Assembly (NCBI GenBank): GCA_028701635.1
Contig: JAQVQJ010000036.1
Location: 1-10,075 of the forward strand
Length of the DNA stretch: 10,075 nucleotides
Source of the DNA: Clostridia bacterium
GTDB lineage: Bacteria; Bacillota_A; Clostridia; Christensenellales; UBA1242
Direction: 5' to 3'
Below the pieces are notes generated by a model. The model saw nothing but the letters and a program-made list of their open reading frames with translations. It made no database searches and had not been told where the DNA came from. A program made the position numbers and the translations under genes. Of this stretch, positions 1 to 6,592 are shown in pieces. How positions within the stretch are numbered: position 1 is the first letter of the stretch; each line of letters starts with the position of its first letter.

Positions 1-542
1 GAAGTCTTTATATAACCCGTGTAGATAATTCCTTCTTTTTCAAACATAATTTCATGGAATGTTTTTGCTCTATCGTAGCCATCGATTATTTTTATTTCCT
101 CAAATCTTTCTAGATTTACTTCATCTCCACCTATAAGCATCTTGTCTTCTTCATCTAGCGAATTAAATACACTTGCCACATTTAGCGTTTTGGCATTTGG
201 GTCTAACATTTTAATTAGAGATGTTATGCTTGCATCTATAATAAAGTCACTAATTACAAAACCACTTATAACTTCTCCATCTCTTTCTAAAACTGCATCA
301 AAAAATTGAAAACTACAGTCATCTCCTTGTATTTTTTCTCCGTACACCCTTAAAATTTCACCAAAAGATAAGGTGGTAACAATACCTGTTTCGCCTTCTT
401 CATAATTTAATTTTGAGTCTTCATATAAGTAACATTCTGTAATAACTTTAAAATTATTTATCTCTACAGCATAAACTTTTTCTAGGTTGAATAGCGGAAG
501 TATAAAAACAAATAAAATTAGAATTATAAAAAATTTCTTCAT
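1..542 (-). CDS. Secreted protein with possible SH3-like segments (3' end outside window)
   Basis: The first 180 codons of a protein that runs off the left edge. Residues 1-25 form a clear Sec signal peptide: MKK, a long hydrophobic core (FFIILILFVFILPLF), and a likely cleavage site after VYA. There is no lipobox cysteine, so the product is probably released or held in the cell wall. Residues about 32-102 alternate short strands and turns (YLYEDSK, TTLSFGEILRVYGEK, DGEVISGFVISDF), which resembles bacterial SH3 (SH3b) domains. A second similar piece, EKEGIIYTGYIKT, ends the visible part. That family assignment is by eye and weak; no catalytic motif is seen. The start codon is 25 bases below the jag terminator and has no Shine-Dalgarno sequence. 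Weak -10-like hexamers (TATGCT, TATCAT) lie just upstream, but no good -35 is seen. The gene may be leaderless or expressed by readthrough from jag. The ORF itself is secure; its function is unknown. Confidence 0.75.
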   Translation of the reverse strand, partial: MKKFFIILILFVFILPLFNLEKVYAVEINNFKVITECYLYEDSKLNYEEGETGIVTTLSFGEILRVYGEKIQGDDCSFQFFDAVLERDGEVISGFVISDFIIDASITSLIKMLDPNAKTLNVASVFNSLDEEDKMLIGGDEVNLERFEEIKIIDGYDRAKTFHEIMFEKEGIIYTGYIKT

Positions 543-567
543 AGAGATATGATAGCATATTTTACAT

Positions 568-591
568 AAAAAAAGCTAGATTTCTCTAGCC
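568..591 (-). terminator. Rho-independent terminator after jag
   Basis: Read on the minus strand, the perfect 6-bp stem GCTAGA/TCTAGC with a GAAA tetraloop (575-590) is followed directly by seven T residues. It lies 16 bases past the jag stop codon and closes the rpmH-jag operon. Confidence 0.85.
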
Positions 592-606
592 TTTAATATT
601 TTTTGT

Positions 607-1497
607 TTATTCTTCTGTTGAATTGATTTCATCAATTTCTGCTTTAACTTCATTGTTTTCTTCAATATTTTCTTGAATAGTTTCTTCAGTATTTTCAGTT
701 CTCTTTGGAAGTATGACTATAAACCTATTTGGCTCAATCCCTTTACTAATTGTTGTAACCTTATCCCCTTCTTGTAGTGTAGTGTGAATAATTCTTCTTT
801 CATTAGCGCTCATAGGTTCTAGTTTAATGGATTTATTTGTTTTCAAAACTTTTTCTTCTATTCTATGTGCTAATCCTTTTAAGGATTCTTCTCTTCTAAG
901 ACGGTAATTTTCAATGTCCAAAACAAGTCTTTTCCTTGATTGCGTTGCATCATATTCTATAATTGATGCAATGTATTGAATAGCATTTAAGCATTCTCCA
1001 CGATAACCAATCAAATCTCCAGAATTTGCCCCGTTAATAGAAATATTAATAGTCTCGTCGTTTTCTTCTATAGAAACGTTTGCTTCGATACTAAGCTCCT
1101 TTAAAAGCCCTTTAATAAATTCTATTCCATTAAGTCTATCTGTTCTTTTTACTAAGTCTTTTGTATCGGTTTTTATTTTAGTTTCTTCAACCTTCTGTTC
1201 TTTTTCAATTTTAATTTCTGGATTGCTTTCTTTTGGTTTTTCTTCTTTTAAATCTGCAAACATAGATTTAATATCTAATTTTTCGTCTTCATCAGTTATT
1301 TTTTCAATCTTTTTTTCTTTTTTCTCGTATTTTTCTCTACAATCTTCTGATATCGTAACTACTACTTTTGCTTTTTTAAAGAGTCCGCCCTCTTCTAAAA
1401 TTTTAATATCCACATCTTCTCTAGGTGCTTTCAATTCTAAAAGTGCACTTTCAATTGCTTTCTCTACATTTTTTCCCATTGCTTCTATACTTAACAT
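607..1497 (-). CDS. jag: Jag/KhpB RNA-binding protein (Jag-N, KH and R3H domains)
   Basis: A cytoplasmic RNA-binding protein of the Jag/KhpB family, 296 residues, encoded just after yidC as in many Bacillota. In streptococci KhpB, with KhpA, influences cell elongation and division. Jag-N domain: residues 1-50, with the typical EEGGLFKKAKVVV. A Lys/Glu-rich linker covers about 50-120. The KH domain follows at about 122-195, with a GxxG-type loop in DLIGYRGECLNAIQ (161-174). The R3H domain is at about 197-265 and has MSANERRIIH (229-238) and the closing SKGIEPNRFIVILP. An acidic tail rich in Glu and Asn (267-296) follows and is probably disordered. The start is the ATG at 1497, set by AAGGAGGG five bases upstream; an ATG 14 codons earlier falls in the intergenic hairpin and is not used. 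Last gene of the operon. Confidence 0.95.
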   Translation of the reverse strand: MLSIEAMGKNVEKAIESALLELKAPREDVDIKILEEGGLFKKAKVVVTISEDCREKYEKKEKKIEKITDEDEKLDIKSMFADLKEEKPKESNPEIKIEKEQKVEETKIKTDTKDLVKRTDRLNGIEFIKGLLKELSIEANVSIEENDETINISINGANSGDLIGYRGECLNAIQYIASIIEYDATQSRKRLVLDIENYRLRREESLKGLAHRIEEKVLKTNKSIKLEPMSANERRIIHTTLQEGDKVTTISKGIEPNRFIVILPKRTENTEETIQENIEENNEVKAEIDEINSTEE

Positions 1498-1502
1498 TTT
1501 TA

Positions 1503-1510
1503 CCCTCCTT
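1503..1510 (-). promoter_or_regulatory. Ribosome binding site that sets the jag start
   Basis: AAGGAGGG on the minus strand, five bases before the ATG of MLSIEAMGKN. It fixes the jag start at 1497 rather than at the longer ORF start at 1539. The preceding intergenic hairpin arm could pair with it (see findings). Confidence 0.85.
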
Positions 1511-1525
1511 GTAATATTAAATAGA

Positions 1526-1541
1526 AGGTGGTAATCCACCT
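1526..1541 (-). other. Intercistronic hairpin between yidC and jag
   Basis: A perfect 6-bp stem AGGTGG/CCACCT with a 4-base loop directly follows the yidC TAG stop. On the minus strand it is followed by TCTATTTAATATT, too poor a T-run for an efficient terminator. It is more likely an attenuator or an mRNA-stabilising element between the two cistrons. Confidence 0.5.
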
Positions 1542-1542
1542 A

Positions 1543-2640
1543 CTATTTTTTTCTTCTATATGCTGTTGTTGCTTCTAATTTTTTAACTTTTTTCTCATCT
1601 TCTAATTTGCTCATTTTTTTAATACCCCAGTTAAATAATGGAGTCATAGCAAGTCCAAACAATGAACTTACAAGAATATATAATGCAAAAACTGAGTTAT
1701 AAGTAATTGTAATATATCCCATTAATCCACCGAGAATAACAACCATTATCCAGCCACCGCTCGTTGGTATTGCTGGTGCTTCAGGATTAATATCCGCTTT
1801 CTTTTTCTTAAACTTTAATTTTCCTTGTGCTGCTAGAAGAGAAAGTGATGTTGCTATAATTGCTAAAAATGGAATTATTAAATACCCATTTGTTACATTT
1901 TGCCCTTCAACCGCTGCCATTACGTTCTCATAATTTACTTTATCTGTTGCTTTTTTTTCTTGTAATCTAATCTTAAATGTTTCTACTTCGCCTTCTGCCA
2001 ATTCAGTTTTATATGTTATTCCTGCCATAGAAACAAATTCGTCAAAGGTACTAACTGATTTAGTCCAAGGATTGTCTGGTTTCCAAACATTTGAAACCCA
2101 AAGCCAACTCTCTTTAACTTCATTGTATTTTGCTAACACAGCTTCATCAATCTCTTCTTGACTATATCCTTCATCGAAATATTCAATGTATGTCGCTTCC
2201 ATTTCTTGGTATTGATATCCAACCTTATACGATGCCATAGAGTTTAACCCACCGAATAAAGATATAAAGATAAACAATGTTAGTCCTAAGTTAAAAATCA
2301 TAAAAAAGCATGAACCACCTAAATTGTAGCTATTCTTTTTATAGACTTCGCTTATTTTTTGATTCATTACCTGCTTATTATTTGCATATTGCCTTTGAAT
2401 TTTATCAACTTCTGGTTTTATAATTGCTTGCATTTTAGTATTTTTATCTGTAAGTTTCTTATTAAAAAAGTCAATTGGTGATAATACCAACTTTAATAGT
2501 ATAGTAAAAACTATTATAGCCCAACCGTAGTTTACAACCCACGAGTTAAACCATATAATAAGTGATTCCCAGACTCCTGTTGGAACAGTTATTGCTGCCG
2601 CCCCCAATAAATAGTTTGATATCTTATTTATAAAAGCCAT
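1543..2640 (-). CDS. yidC: Membrane protein insertase YidC/OxaA/SpoIIIJ
   Basis: Inserts and folds proteins in the cytoplasmic membrane, alone or with SecYEG. Predicted membrane segments: about 34-56, 110-131, 252-270, 297-314 and 317-336, the usual five-helix YidC core. A hydrophobic N-terminal stretch (8-30) has no lipobox Cys. The charged cytoplasmic loop 57-105 looks like the helical-hairpin C1 region. In the first core helix the family's conserved groove arginine is a lysine here (K50, in FTILLKLVLSP). At 365 residues it is about 100 longer than Bacillus SpoIIIJ; most of the excess is an acidic loop at 132-250 between helices 2 and 3, predicted to be outside. That loop contains WLWVSNVWKPDNPW, which resembles the family's FLW...PD stretch. 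The C-terminus is basic (YRRKK), as expected for ribosome contact. It starts inside the end of yidD (13-base overlap) with AAGGAG upstream. Confidence 0.95.
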   Translation of the reverse strand: MAFINKISNYLLGAAAITVPTGVWESLIIWFNSWVVNYGWAIIVFTILLKLVLSPIDFFNKKLTDKNTKMQAIIKPEVDKIQRQYANNKQVMNQKISEVYKKNSYNLGGSCFFMIFNLGLTLFIFISLFGGLNSMASYKVGYQYQEMEATYIEYFDEGYSQEEIDEAVLAKYNEVKESWLWVSNVWKPDNPWTKSVSTFDEFVSMAGITYKTELAEGEVETFKIRLQEKKATDKVNYENVMAAVEGQNVTNGYLIIPFLAIIATSLSLLAAQGKLKFKKKKADINPEAPAIPTSGGWIMVVILGGLMGYITITYNSVFALYILVSSLFGLAMTPLFNWGIKKMSKLEDEKKVKKLEATTAYRRKK

Positions 2641-2900
2641 TTAATTTCTCCTTTTATATTTTCAGGGATTGGGTCAAATCCCCCTTTACTCCCCGGTCCA
2701 CATCTTACAATTCTTTTTATTCCTAGATATGTCCCTTTAAAAATGCCAAATTCTTTAATTGCTTGCACCATATATATTGAACATGTTGGTGTAAATCGGC
2801 AACCTTTGGGCAAAAGTGGACTAATGCATATCTTATAAAAATAGACTAATCCTAAAAAAATCAACTCGAATGGATAGGTTATAATTCTAATAATTTTCAT
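2628..2900 (-). CDS. yidD: YidD, membrane protein insertion efficiency factor
   Basis: A small membrane-associated protein of 90 residues that assists YidC-dependent insertion; the family is nearly always encoded between rnpA and yidC, as here. The signature is present: an amphipathic or hydrophobic N-terminus (1-28), the cysteine motif GCRFTPTCSIY (33-43), then RCGPGSKGGFDPIPE (66-80). In most relatives the last motif reads RCHP, so Gly-Pro here is a minor departure. Translation is probably coupled at both ends: the start ATG shares its A with the rnpA stop (TAATG), and the 3' end overlaps the yidC start by 13 bases. AGAAGG lies nine bases upstream of the start. Confidence 0.95.
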   Translation of the reverse strand: MKIIRIITYPFELIFLGLVYFYKICISPLLPKGCRFTPTCSIYMVQAIKEFGIFKGTYLGIKRIVRCGPGSKGGFDPIPENIKGEIKWLL

Positions 2901-3277
2901 TATATTTTGCCTTCTGGCTTGTTTTCGTCTTTGCTTTCTTTTTTGTATAATCCGCCTTTTTGTAAAAGCTCGATTATAATTTCTCTGAGCATATCAAGAT
3001 TAACTTTGTCAATTCCCTCTCTAGCAATAAACACATAGTTGTATCCGTTATTGATGTTTTTTAATTCTAATCTTGTAGCTTCTCTAAGGTATCTTTTTAC
3101 TTTACTTCTAATAACACTATTTCCTATTTTTTTACTTACGGTAAATCCTATTTTAAATGGTTGATATTTTGTTTTTAAATAGCTAACCGACAATAATTTA
3201 CTATGTTTACCTTGCCCATGTTTATAAATGTAAGTAAATTGACTATTTTTTTTCAGGCGATTTTCTTTTGGTAACAT
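2900..3277 (-). CDS. rnpA: Ribonuclease P protein component
   Basis: The basic protein subunit of RNase P, which with the RNA subunit removes 5' leaders from pre-tRNAs. It has 125 residues, within the usual range. Visible features: the N-terminal LPKENRLKKNSQF, where the conserved Phe helps bind the leader; the central strand FKIGFTVSKKIGNSVIRS; and the RNR-type helix RSKVKRYLREATR (57-69). The canonical Asn of the RNR motif is Ser here (R57-S58), a conservative change in an otherwise intact helix. The C-terminus (111-125) is a charged tail. AAGGGGG lies about five bases before the ATG and only a few bases beyond the rpmH stop. The stop overlaps the yidD start. Confidence 0.95.
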   Translation of the reverse strand: MLPKENRLKKNSQFTYIYKHGQGKHSKLLSVSYLKTKYQPFKIGFTVSKKIGNSVIRSKVKRYLREATRLELKNINNGYNYVFIAREGIDKVNLDMLREIIIELLQKGGLYKKESKDENKPEGKI

Positions 3278-3292
3278 ATTCGCCCCCTTTTA

Positions 3293-3427
3293 TTATGCAG
3301 ATAATTTAGATCTGCCCCTATTTCTGCGTCTTTTAATAACATTTTTTCCGCCTTGTGTTTTCATTCTCTGACGAAATCCATGAACTTTACTTCTAGAACG
3401 CTTTTTTGGTTGAAAAGTTCTTTTCAT
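3293..3427 (-). CDS. rpmH: 50S ribosomal protein L34
   Basis: A 44-residue, strongly basic protein, the standard length for L34. It begins [18 protein letters not shown] and ends with [11 protein letters not shown], matching the family from end to end. It is a component of the large ribosomal subunit that binds 23S rRNA. AAAGGAGG sits a few bases upstream of the ATG. It is the first gene of the rpmH-rnpA-yidD-yidC-jag operon and has a leader of about 45 bases from the promoter at 3479-3507. The gap to rnpA is 15 bases. Confidence 0.97.
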   Translation of the reverse strand: MKRTFQPKKRSRSKVHGFRQRMKTQGGKNVIKRRRNRGRSKLSA

Positions 3428-3478
3428 TTTGCCTCCTTTAATTCACTTGTTTAAGTATAAAACTTATAAAGTCTATTG

Positions 3479-3507
3479 ATTATATATTAATCAAGTCTAA
3501 GTGTCAA
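3479..3507 (-). promoter_or_regulatory. Consensus sigma-A promoter of the rpmH operon
   Basis: On the minus strand a perfect -35 TTGACA (3502-3507) is separated by exactly 17 bases from a perfect -10 TATAAT (3479-3484). The predicted start is near 3472, about 45 bases before the rpmH ATG. Its strength fits a ribosomal protein operon. Confidence 0.9.
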
Positions 3508-3580
3508 GCAAAGTATTCATTAAAAAACAACTCTTAAATGTTCTATTTTTTTTTATTATAAAATTAAAACGCCAACTCAC

Positions 3581-3609
3581 TTGCATTTTTGTGGATAACT
3601 ATATATAAT
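3581..3609 (+). promoter_or_regulatory. dnaA promoter with an embedded DnaA box
   Basis: -35 TTGCAT (3581-3586), a 17-base spacer, and a perfect -10 TATAAT (3604-3609). The predicted start is near 3616, giving a leader of about 20 bases before dnaA. The DnaA box at 3590-3598 fills the spacer, which suggests autorepression. Confidence 0.8.
3590..3598 (-). promoter_or_regulatory. DnaA box (perfect consensus) in the dnaA promoter
   Basis: TTATCCACA on the minus strand, an exact match to the DnaA-box consensus. It lies between the -35 and -10 hexamers of the dnaA promoter. It is the only convincing box in the 209-base gap between rpmH and dnaA, so it looks more like a regulatory operator than a full origin cluster. 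Confidence 0.85.
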
Positions 3610-3636
3610 TGTTTATAAAATGATAGGAAGTGAAAA

Positions 3637-4995
3637 ATGAAAGACCTTCAAGAAATGTGGAAACAAGTTCTAAATAAAATAGAAATAATGGTTAGTGCCG
3701 TTTCTTTTGAGTTATGGATTGAACCTCTTGAGGTTTTAGATTTTCAAAACTCTCAAAAACTAATTTTAGCTGCAAATACTGAATATGCTAAAAAACAACT
3801 AATAAAAAGACATACTGAACAATTAAAACAAGCAATAATTGAAGTTTTTGGCGAAGAAGTTACTTTTGATGTATTAGATCCTATCGAAAGAAAGGCGTAC
3901 TTAAAAAAGAATACTCCTGAGTCCAACCCAGCTGTTGTTGAAAAGAATGATCAAGAAAAAAATGCTTTTAATCCAAAATATACTTTCGACAACTTCGTTG
4001 TTGGAAAAAGTAACCAGTTTGTTTATGCTGCCGCTCATTCTGTTGCAGAAAATCCAGGCAAAAGGTTTAATCCTCTTTTTATATATGGTGGGGTTGGATT
4101 AGGGAAAACTCATCTTTTACACGCAACTGGTAACTTTATGCAAAAAGAATTTCCAAATTTAAAAATAAAATATGTAACATGTGAAAAATTCACAAATGAC
4201 TATATTGAAGCAATTTCTCCCGGTAAAAATAATTTAGTTACTGCTTTTAGAGAAAAATATCGCTCGGTTGATGTTTTAATGATAGATGATATTCAGTTTA
4301 TTTCAAATAAGCCATCAACTCAAGAAGAATTCTTCCATACTTTTAATGATTTATATCAAAATAATAAACAAATTATAATTTCATCAGACCGACCGCCAAA
4401 AGAAATAGCAACATTAGAAGATAGACTTCGTTCAAGGTTTGCAAGCGGATTAATCCAAGATGTTCAATCTCCGGATTTTGAAACTCGTGTTGCGATTTTA
4501 AGAAAAAAAGCTCATTTAGAAAGATATTCTATTGATGATGAAGTTATAAATTTCATTGCAGAAAAAATTGACACAAATATTCGTGAAATGGAAGCACTGC
4601 TTTCAAAAGTAAGTTTTTTCTCAACATTGTTAGGAAAGAAGTCAGCAACTCTTGAAGATGCAAAAGATGCTTTTAAAGAAGACATGGACGAAAAGCGAGA
4701 GGATTTAACCCCTGATAACATTATTGAAGCCGTATGTAAATATTTTAACATAGCAAGGGCCGATTTAATTGGGAAAAAGAAAAGCAAAGAGATTGTTGAA
4801 CCTCGTATGATTGCAATTTATTTAATTAATGAATTACTTGATCTTCCACTCGTTGTAATAGGAAAACATTTTGGTGGACGAGATCATACAACAATAATTC
4901 ATGCTCGTGATAAAATAACAGAACAGTATAAAGAAAACGGAAAAATCAAATCGCTTGTTTCAGCAGTTAAAGAATTAATAAATACAAAAAAATAA
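3637..4995 (+). CDS. dnaA: Chromosomal replication initiator protein DnaA
   Basis: An AAA+ ATPase that binds DnaA boxes, melts oriC and loads the helicase. It has 452 residues, typical for Bacillota. Domain I: about 1-82, with FELWIEPLE. Domain II is short, about 83-112. The AAA+ core covers about 113-335: Walker A GGVGLGKTHL (151-160), Walker B VLMIDD (213-218), a sensor region at SSDRPPKEI (249-257), and the arginine-finger segment EDRLRSRFASGL (261-272). Domain IV binds DNA and carries the signature GKHFGGRDHTTIIHA (409-423). The start ATG has AGGAAGTG upstream. All key residues are present, so it should be active. The gene stands alone on the plus strand, diverges from rpmH and is followed by its own terminator. 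dnaN does not follow it, unlike the common dnaA-dnaN order. Confidence 0.98.
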   Translation: MKDLQEMWKQVLNKIEIMVSAVSFELWIEPLEVLDFQNSQKLILAANTEYAKKQLIKRHTEQLKQAIIEVFGEEVTFDVLDPIERKAYLKKNTPESNPAVVEKNDQEKNAFNPKYTFDNFVVGKSNQFVYAAAHSVAENPGKRFNPLFIYGGVGLGKTHLLHATGNFMQKEFPNLKIKYVTCEKFTNDYIEAISPGKNNLVTAFREKYRSVDVLMIDDIQFISNKPSTQEEFFHTFNDLYQNNKQIIISSDRPPKEIATLEDRLRSRFASGLIQDVQSPDFETRVAILRKKAHLERYSIDDEVINFIAEKIDTNIREMEALLSKVSFFSTLLGKKSATLEDAKDAFKEDMDEKREDLTPDNIIEAVCKYFNIARADLIGKKKSKEIVEPRMIAIYLINELLDLPLVVIGKHFGGRDHTTIIHARDKITEQYKENGKIKSLVSAVKELINTKK

Positions 4996-5015
4996 GAGGC
5001 TATCGCCTCTTTTTT
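4994..5015 (+). terminator. Terminator after dnaA, probably bidirectional
   Basis: A 7-bp stem AAGAGGC/GCCTCTT with loop TATC (4994-5011) overlaps the dnaA stop codon and is followed by a run of T. An A-run on its left side gives a T-run in the other direction, so it could also stop transcripts coming from pth, which converges on dnaA. Confidence 0.9.
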
Positions 5016-5053
5016 AAAAAAAATTAATTCCATTCTTTTTAGAATTATTTGTT

Positions 5054-5581
5054 TTATATCTTTAATAAAAAACTTATTGATTCATCTATTACACTGTTAA
5101 TTTTTTCTTTATTTTCTTGTGAAATTTTAGAAAGAACATAGTCTGCCAAGTCCATTCTTTCATCTTTACCTATACCTATACGAATTCTTTTAAAATTTTC
5201 ATCTCCTAAAAGCTGAATAATATTTCTTAACCCATTATGTGTCCCTGCACTCCCTTTTTCTCTATATCTAAAAATTCCAATCGGAAGGTCAATATCGTCA
5301 CAAATAACATAAATATCTTTTATATCAATTTTGTATTTATTCTTTAGTTCAACAACCGCCTCTCCACTTAAATTCATATATGTAAGCGGTTTCGCCAATA
5401 TAATTTTTTCGATACCTTTCCCTAAATCTATTTTTTCTTCGCCTATTAAACTTTTACAATGTCCCCTATTTATTTTAATTTCCAGTTTATCGGCCAATTT
5501 ATCAATAAACTTAAAACCTATATTATGATAAGTTTCTTCATATTTTTTTTCTGGGTTACCCAAACCAACTATAAGCTTCAA
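5054..5581 (-). CDS. pth: Peptidyl-tRNA hydrolase
   Basis: Cleaves peptidyl-tRNAs that drop off ribosomes, recycling tRNA; essential in most bacteria. With a TTG start at 5581 the protein has 175 residues and opens with the canonical MKLIVGLGNP. TTG is chosen because GTGAGG lies five bases upstream. An ATG 36 codons earlier would add a tail that is alien to the family and encoded through a terminator hairpin. Active-site features: N9, the catalytic His in ETYHNIGF (H19), the tRNA-contact Asn in YMNLSG (N70), Asp in CDDIDLP (D95), and GTHNGL (N116). The protein is slightly short at the C-terminus but complete. It lies downstream of the GlmU-like gene, separated by a hairpin terminator, so it is expressed by readthrough or from an unrecognised promoter. 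Confidence 0.95.
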   Translation of the reverse strand: MKLIVGLGNPEKKYEETYHNIGFKFIDKLADKLEIKINRGHCKSLIGEEKIDLGKGIEKIILAKPLTYMNLSGEAVVELKNKYKIDIKDIYVICDDIDLPIGIFRYREKGSAGTHNGLRNIIQLLGDENFKRIRIGIGKDERMDLADYVLSKISQENKEKINSVIDESISFLLKI

Positions 5582-5586
5582 ATTTT

Positions 5587-5592
5587 CCTCAC
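5587..5592 (-). promoter_or_regulatory. Ribosome binding site for the pth TTG start
   Basis: GTGAGG on the minus strand, five bases before TTG at 5581. It supports initiation at the family-conserved MKLIVGLGNP start. Confidence 0.7.
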
Positions 5593-5626
5593 TATTCTTT
5601 ATTATTCTATCAGTTTTATTTAAAAA

Positions 5627-5653
5627 ATAAAATAAAAAGTGGCAATGCCACTT
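5627..5653 (-). terminator. Terminator between the GlmU-like gene and pth
   Basis: On the minus strand a 7-bp stem AAGTGGC/GCCACTT with a 3-base loop (5637-5653) overlaps the stop codon of the upstream gene. It is followed by TTT-ATTTTATTTTTT. The interrupted T-run may allow partial readthrough into pth. Confidence 0.8.
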
Positions 5654-6512
5654 ATGATTGTTTATTTTCAATAATCTCAAATGGTCCAATAACCATACTT
5701 TCTGTAATTTTGCTTTTGATTATATTTGAGTTTTTTATTACGCAGTTATTTAAAATTATTGAGTCAATTATACAATTAAACGGCTCCAATATGCAGTTTT
5801 TTCCTATATAAGTCATACCCTTAAGGACATTGTTTGGTTCAATTTTTGTTCCGGATTCTATAATAACATCGGCCCCAATATAAGTAGATTTTTCATCAAA
5901 AATAATAACTTCATTTTTATAATGTTTATCGAACACTTTTTGCTTTATCATTTCTGTAACAATGGAAAAGTCTTTTAAATTCAAAACTGGCTTAAATTCA
6001 AATTCATTAAATTGTCTAGTTTGAACTCCTGAAATACTGTCAGCAGTTTTGATATATTCCGTTTTAAATAACCAGCCCCTTGGCAATTTTAAAACATTCA
6101 TTCCACTTAAATTAAAGTAATTAATATTCTCAATGATAGTTTCTTTTGTTAAAAGAGGAGTATCCGCATAAAGAACAAGTGTTATCGGCTTTTCATTTAA
6201 TAATGGTTTAACTAAATTTACAATATTTGAATTTTTATCACAAGCTACCGTTTTTATTTCATACTCACAGCAAGAGTCTTTAACCCAATCAACCATTTTT
6301 TTATCGCAAATTTCAAGATTATAAAGTTTTGTTATTTGTCTAAAACCCTCTCCTTTATATAAAAGAATTATTACTAAAACATTTTCTTTTTCTGTAAATA
6401 ATTGAGATTCTTCTGGTGATAACTTTATATCTTTTTCATCATTTAAAATTTCATCTAGTAGGCTAATCTCTTTTTTTACTATTTCTTCAGTTTTAATTTC
6501 TAATGTTTCCAT
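5652..6512 (-). CDS. Shortened, degenerate GlmU-like protein
   Basis: 286 residues, against roughly 450 for GlmU, the bifunctional enzyme that makes UDP-GlcNAc. Residues 1-44 are a charged extension. Residues about 45-205 resemble a cut-down uridyltransferase domain: the family's GxGTR loop reads GEGFR (54-58). LYADTPLLT (114-122) fits the metal-binding LYGDVPL segment, and an Asn near VLNLKDFS (178) may match the second metal ligand. The Q...GTGHA substrate motif and about 50-80 residues of the middle are missing. Residues 206-279 are left-handed beta-helix hexapeptide repeats very like GlmU (STYIGADVIIESGTKI, ending IGPFEII). They stop exactly where GlmU continues into its acetyltransferase active site, so that activity is absent. 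In Bacillus, glmU lies a few genes upstream of pth (glmU-prs-ctc-pth), so this is probably a relic or repurposed glmU. No Shine-Dalgarno is seen. Confidence 0.85.
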   Translation of the reverse strand: METLEIKTEEIVKKEISLLDEILNDEKDIKLSPEESQLFTEKENVLVIILLYKGEGFRQITKLYNLEICDKKMVDWVKDSCCEYEIKTVACDKNSNIVNLVKPLLNEKPITLVLYADTPLLTKETIIENINYFNLSGMNVLKLPRGWLFKTEYIKTADSISGVQTRQFNEFEFKPVLNLKDFSIVTEMIKQKVFDKHYKNEVIIFDEKSTYIGADVIIESGTKIEPNNVLKGMTYIGKNCILEPFNCIIDSIILNNCVIKNSNIIKSKITESMVIGPFEIIENKQS

Positions 6513-6520
6513 ACTTTTAT

Positions 6521-6547
6521 ATTATATTTTTGAAAAGTTTTTGTCAA
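6521..6547 (-). promoter_or_regulatory. Promoter of the GlmU-like gene, predicting a leaderless mRNA
   Basis: On the minus strand a perfect -35 TTGACA (6542-6547) and a perfect -10 TATAAT (6521-6526) are 15 bases apart; an overlapping TAATAT would give 17. Only eight bases separate TATAAT from the ATG at 6512, so transcription should begin at or next to the start codon. Confidence 0.65.
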
Positions 6548-6592
6548 ACAACCTTATCTTCTTAATAAAAATAAATTTTTCTAGTAAAAGAC

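Noticed and set aside
1223..1534. Plus-strand ORF of 103 codons
   Set aside because: Lies opposite jag; Ser/Phe-rich product typical of the antisense of a Lys/Glu-rich gene, with no ribosome binding site or family match.
3428..3636. rpmH-dnaA gap as the main oriC
   Set aside because: Only one DnaA box is found there and it lies inside the dnaA promoter; the 7894-8437 gap has a cluster. Kept as a possible minor part of a split origin.
4512..4787. Minus-strand ORF of 91 codons
   Set aside because: Antisense to the end of dnaA, which is conserved throughout; no initiation signal.
5016..5045. Second hairpin (ATTCT/AGAAT) as a dedicated pth terminator
   Set aside because: The stem is only five A/T-rich pairs and the T-run is displaced; the shared hairpin at 4994-5011 is the stronger stop for leftward transcripts.
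5331..5528. Plus-strand ORF of 65 codons
   Set aside because: Antisense to pth; hydrophobic Ser/Phe-rich composition is a shadow of the real gene.
5582..5689. 36-residue N-terminal extension of Pth
   Set aside because: It would run through the terminator hairpin and overlap the upstream gene; the family starts at MKLIVGLGNP and a ribosome binding site precedes the TTG.
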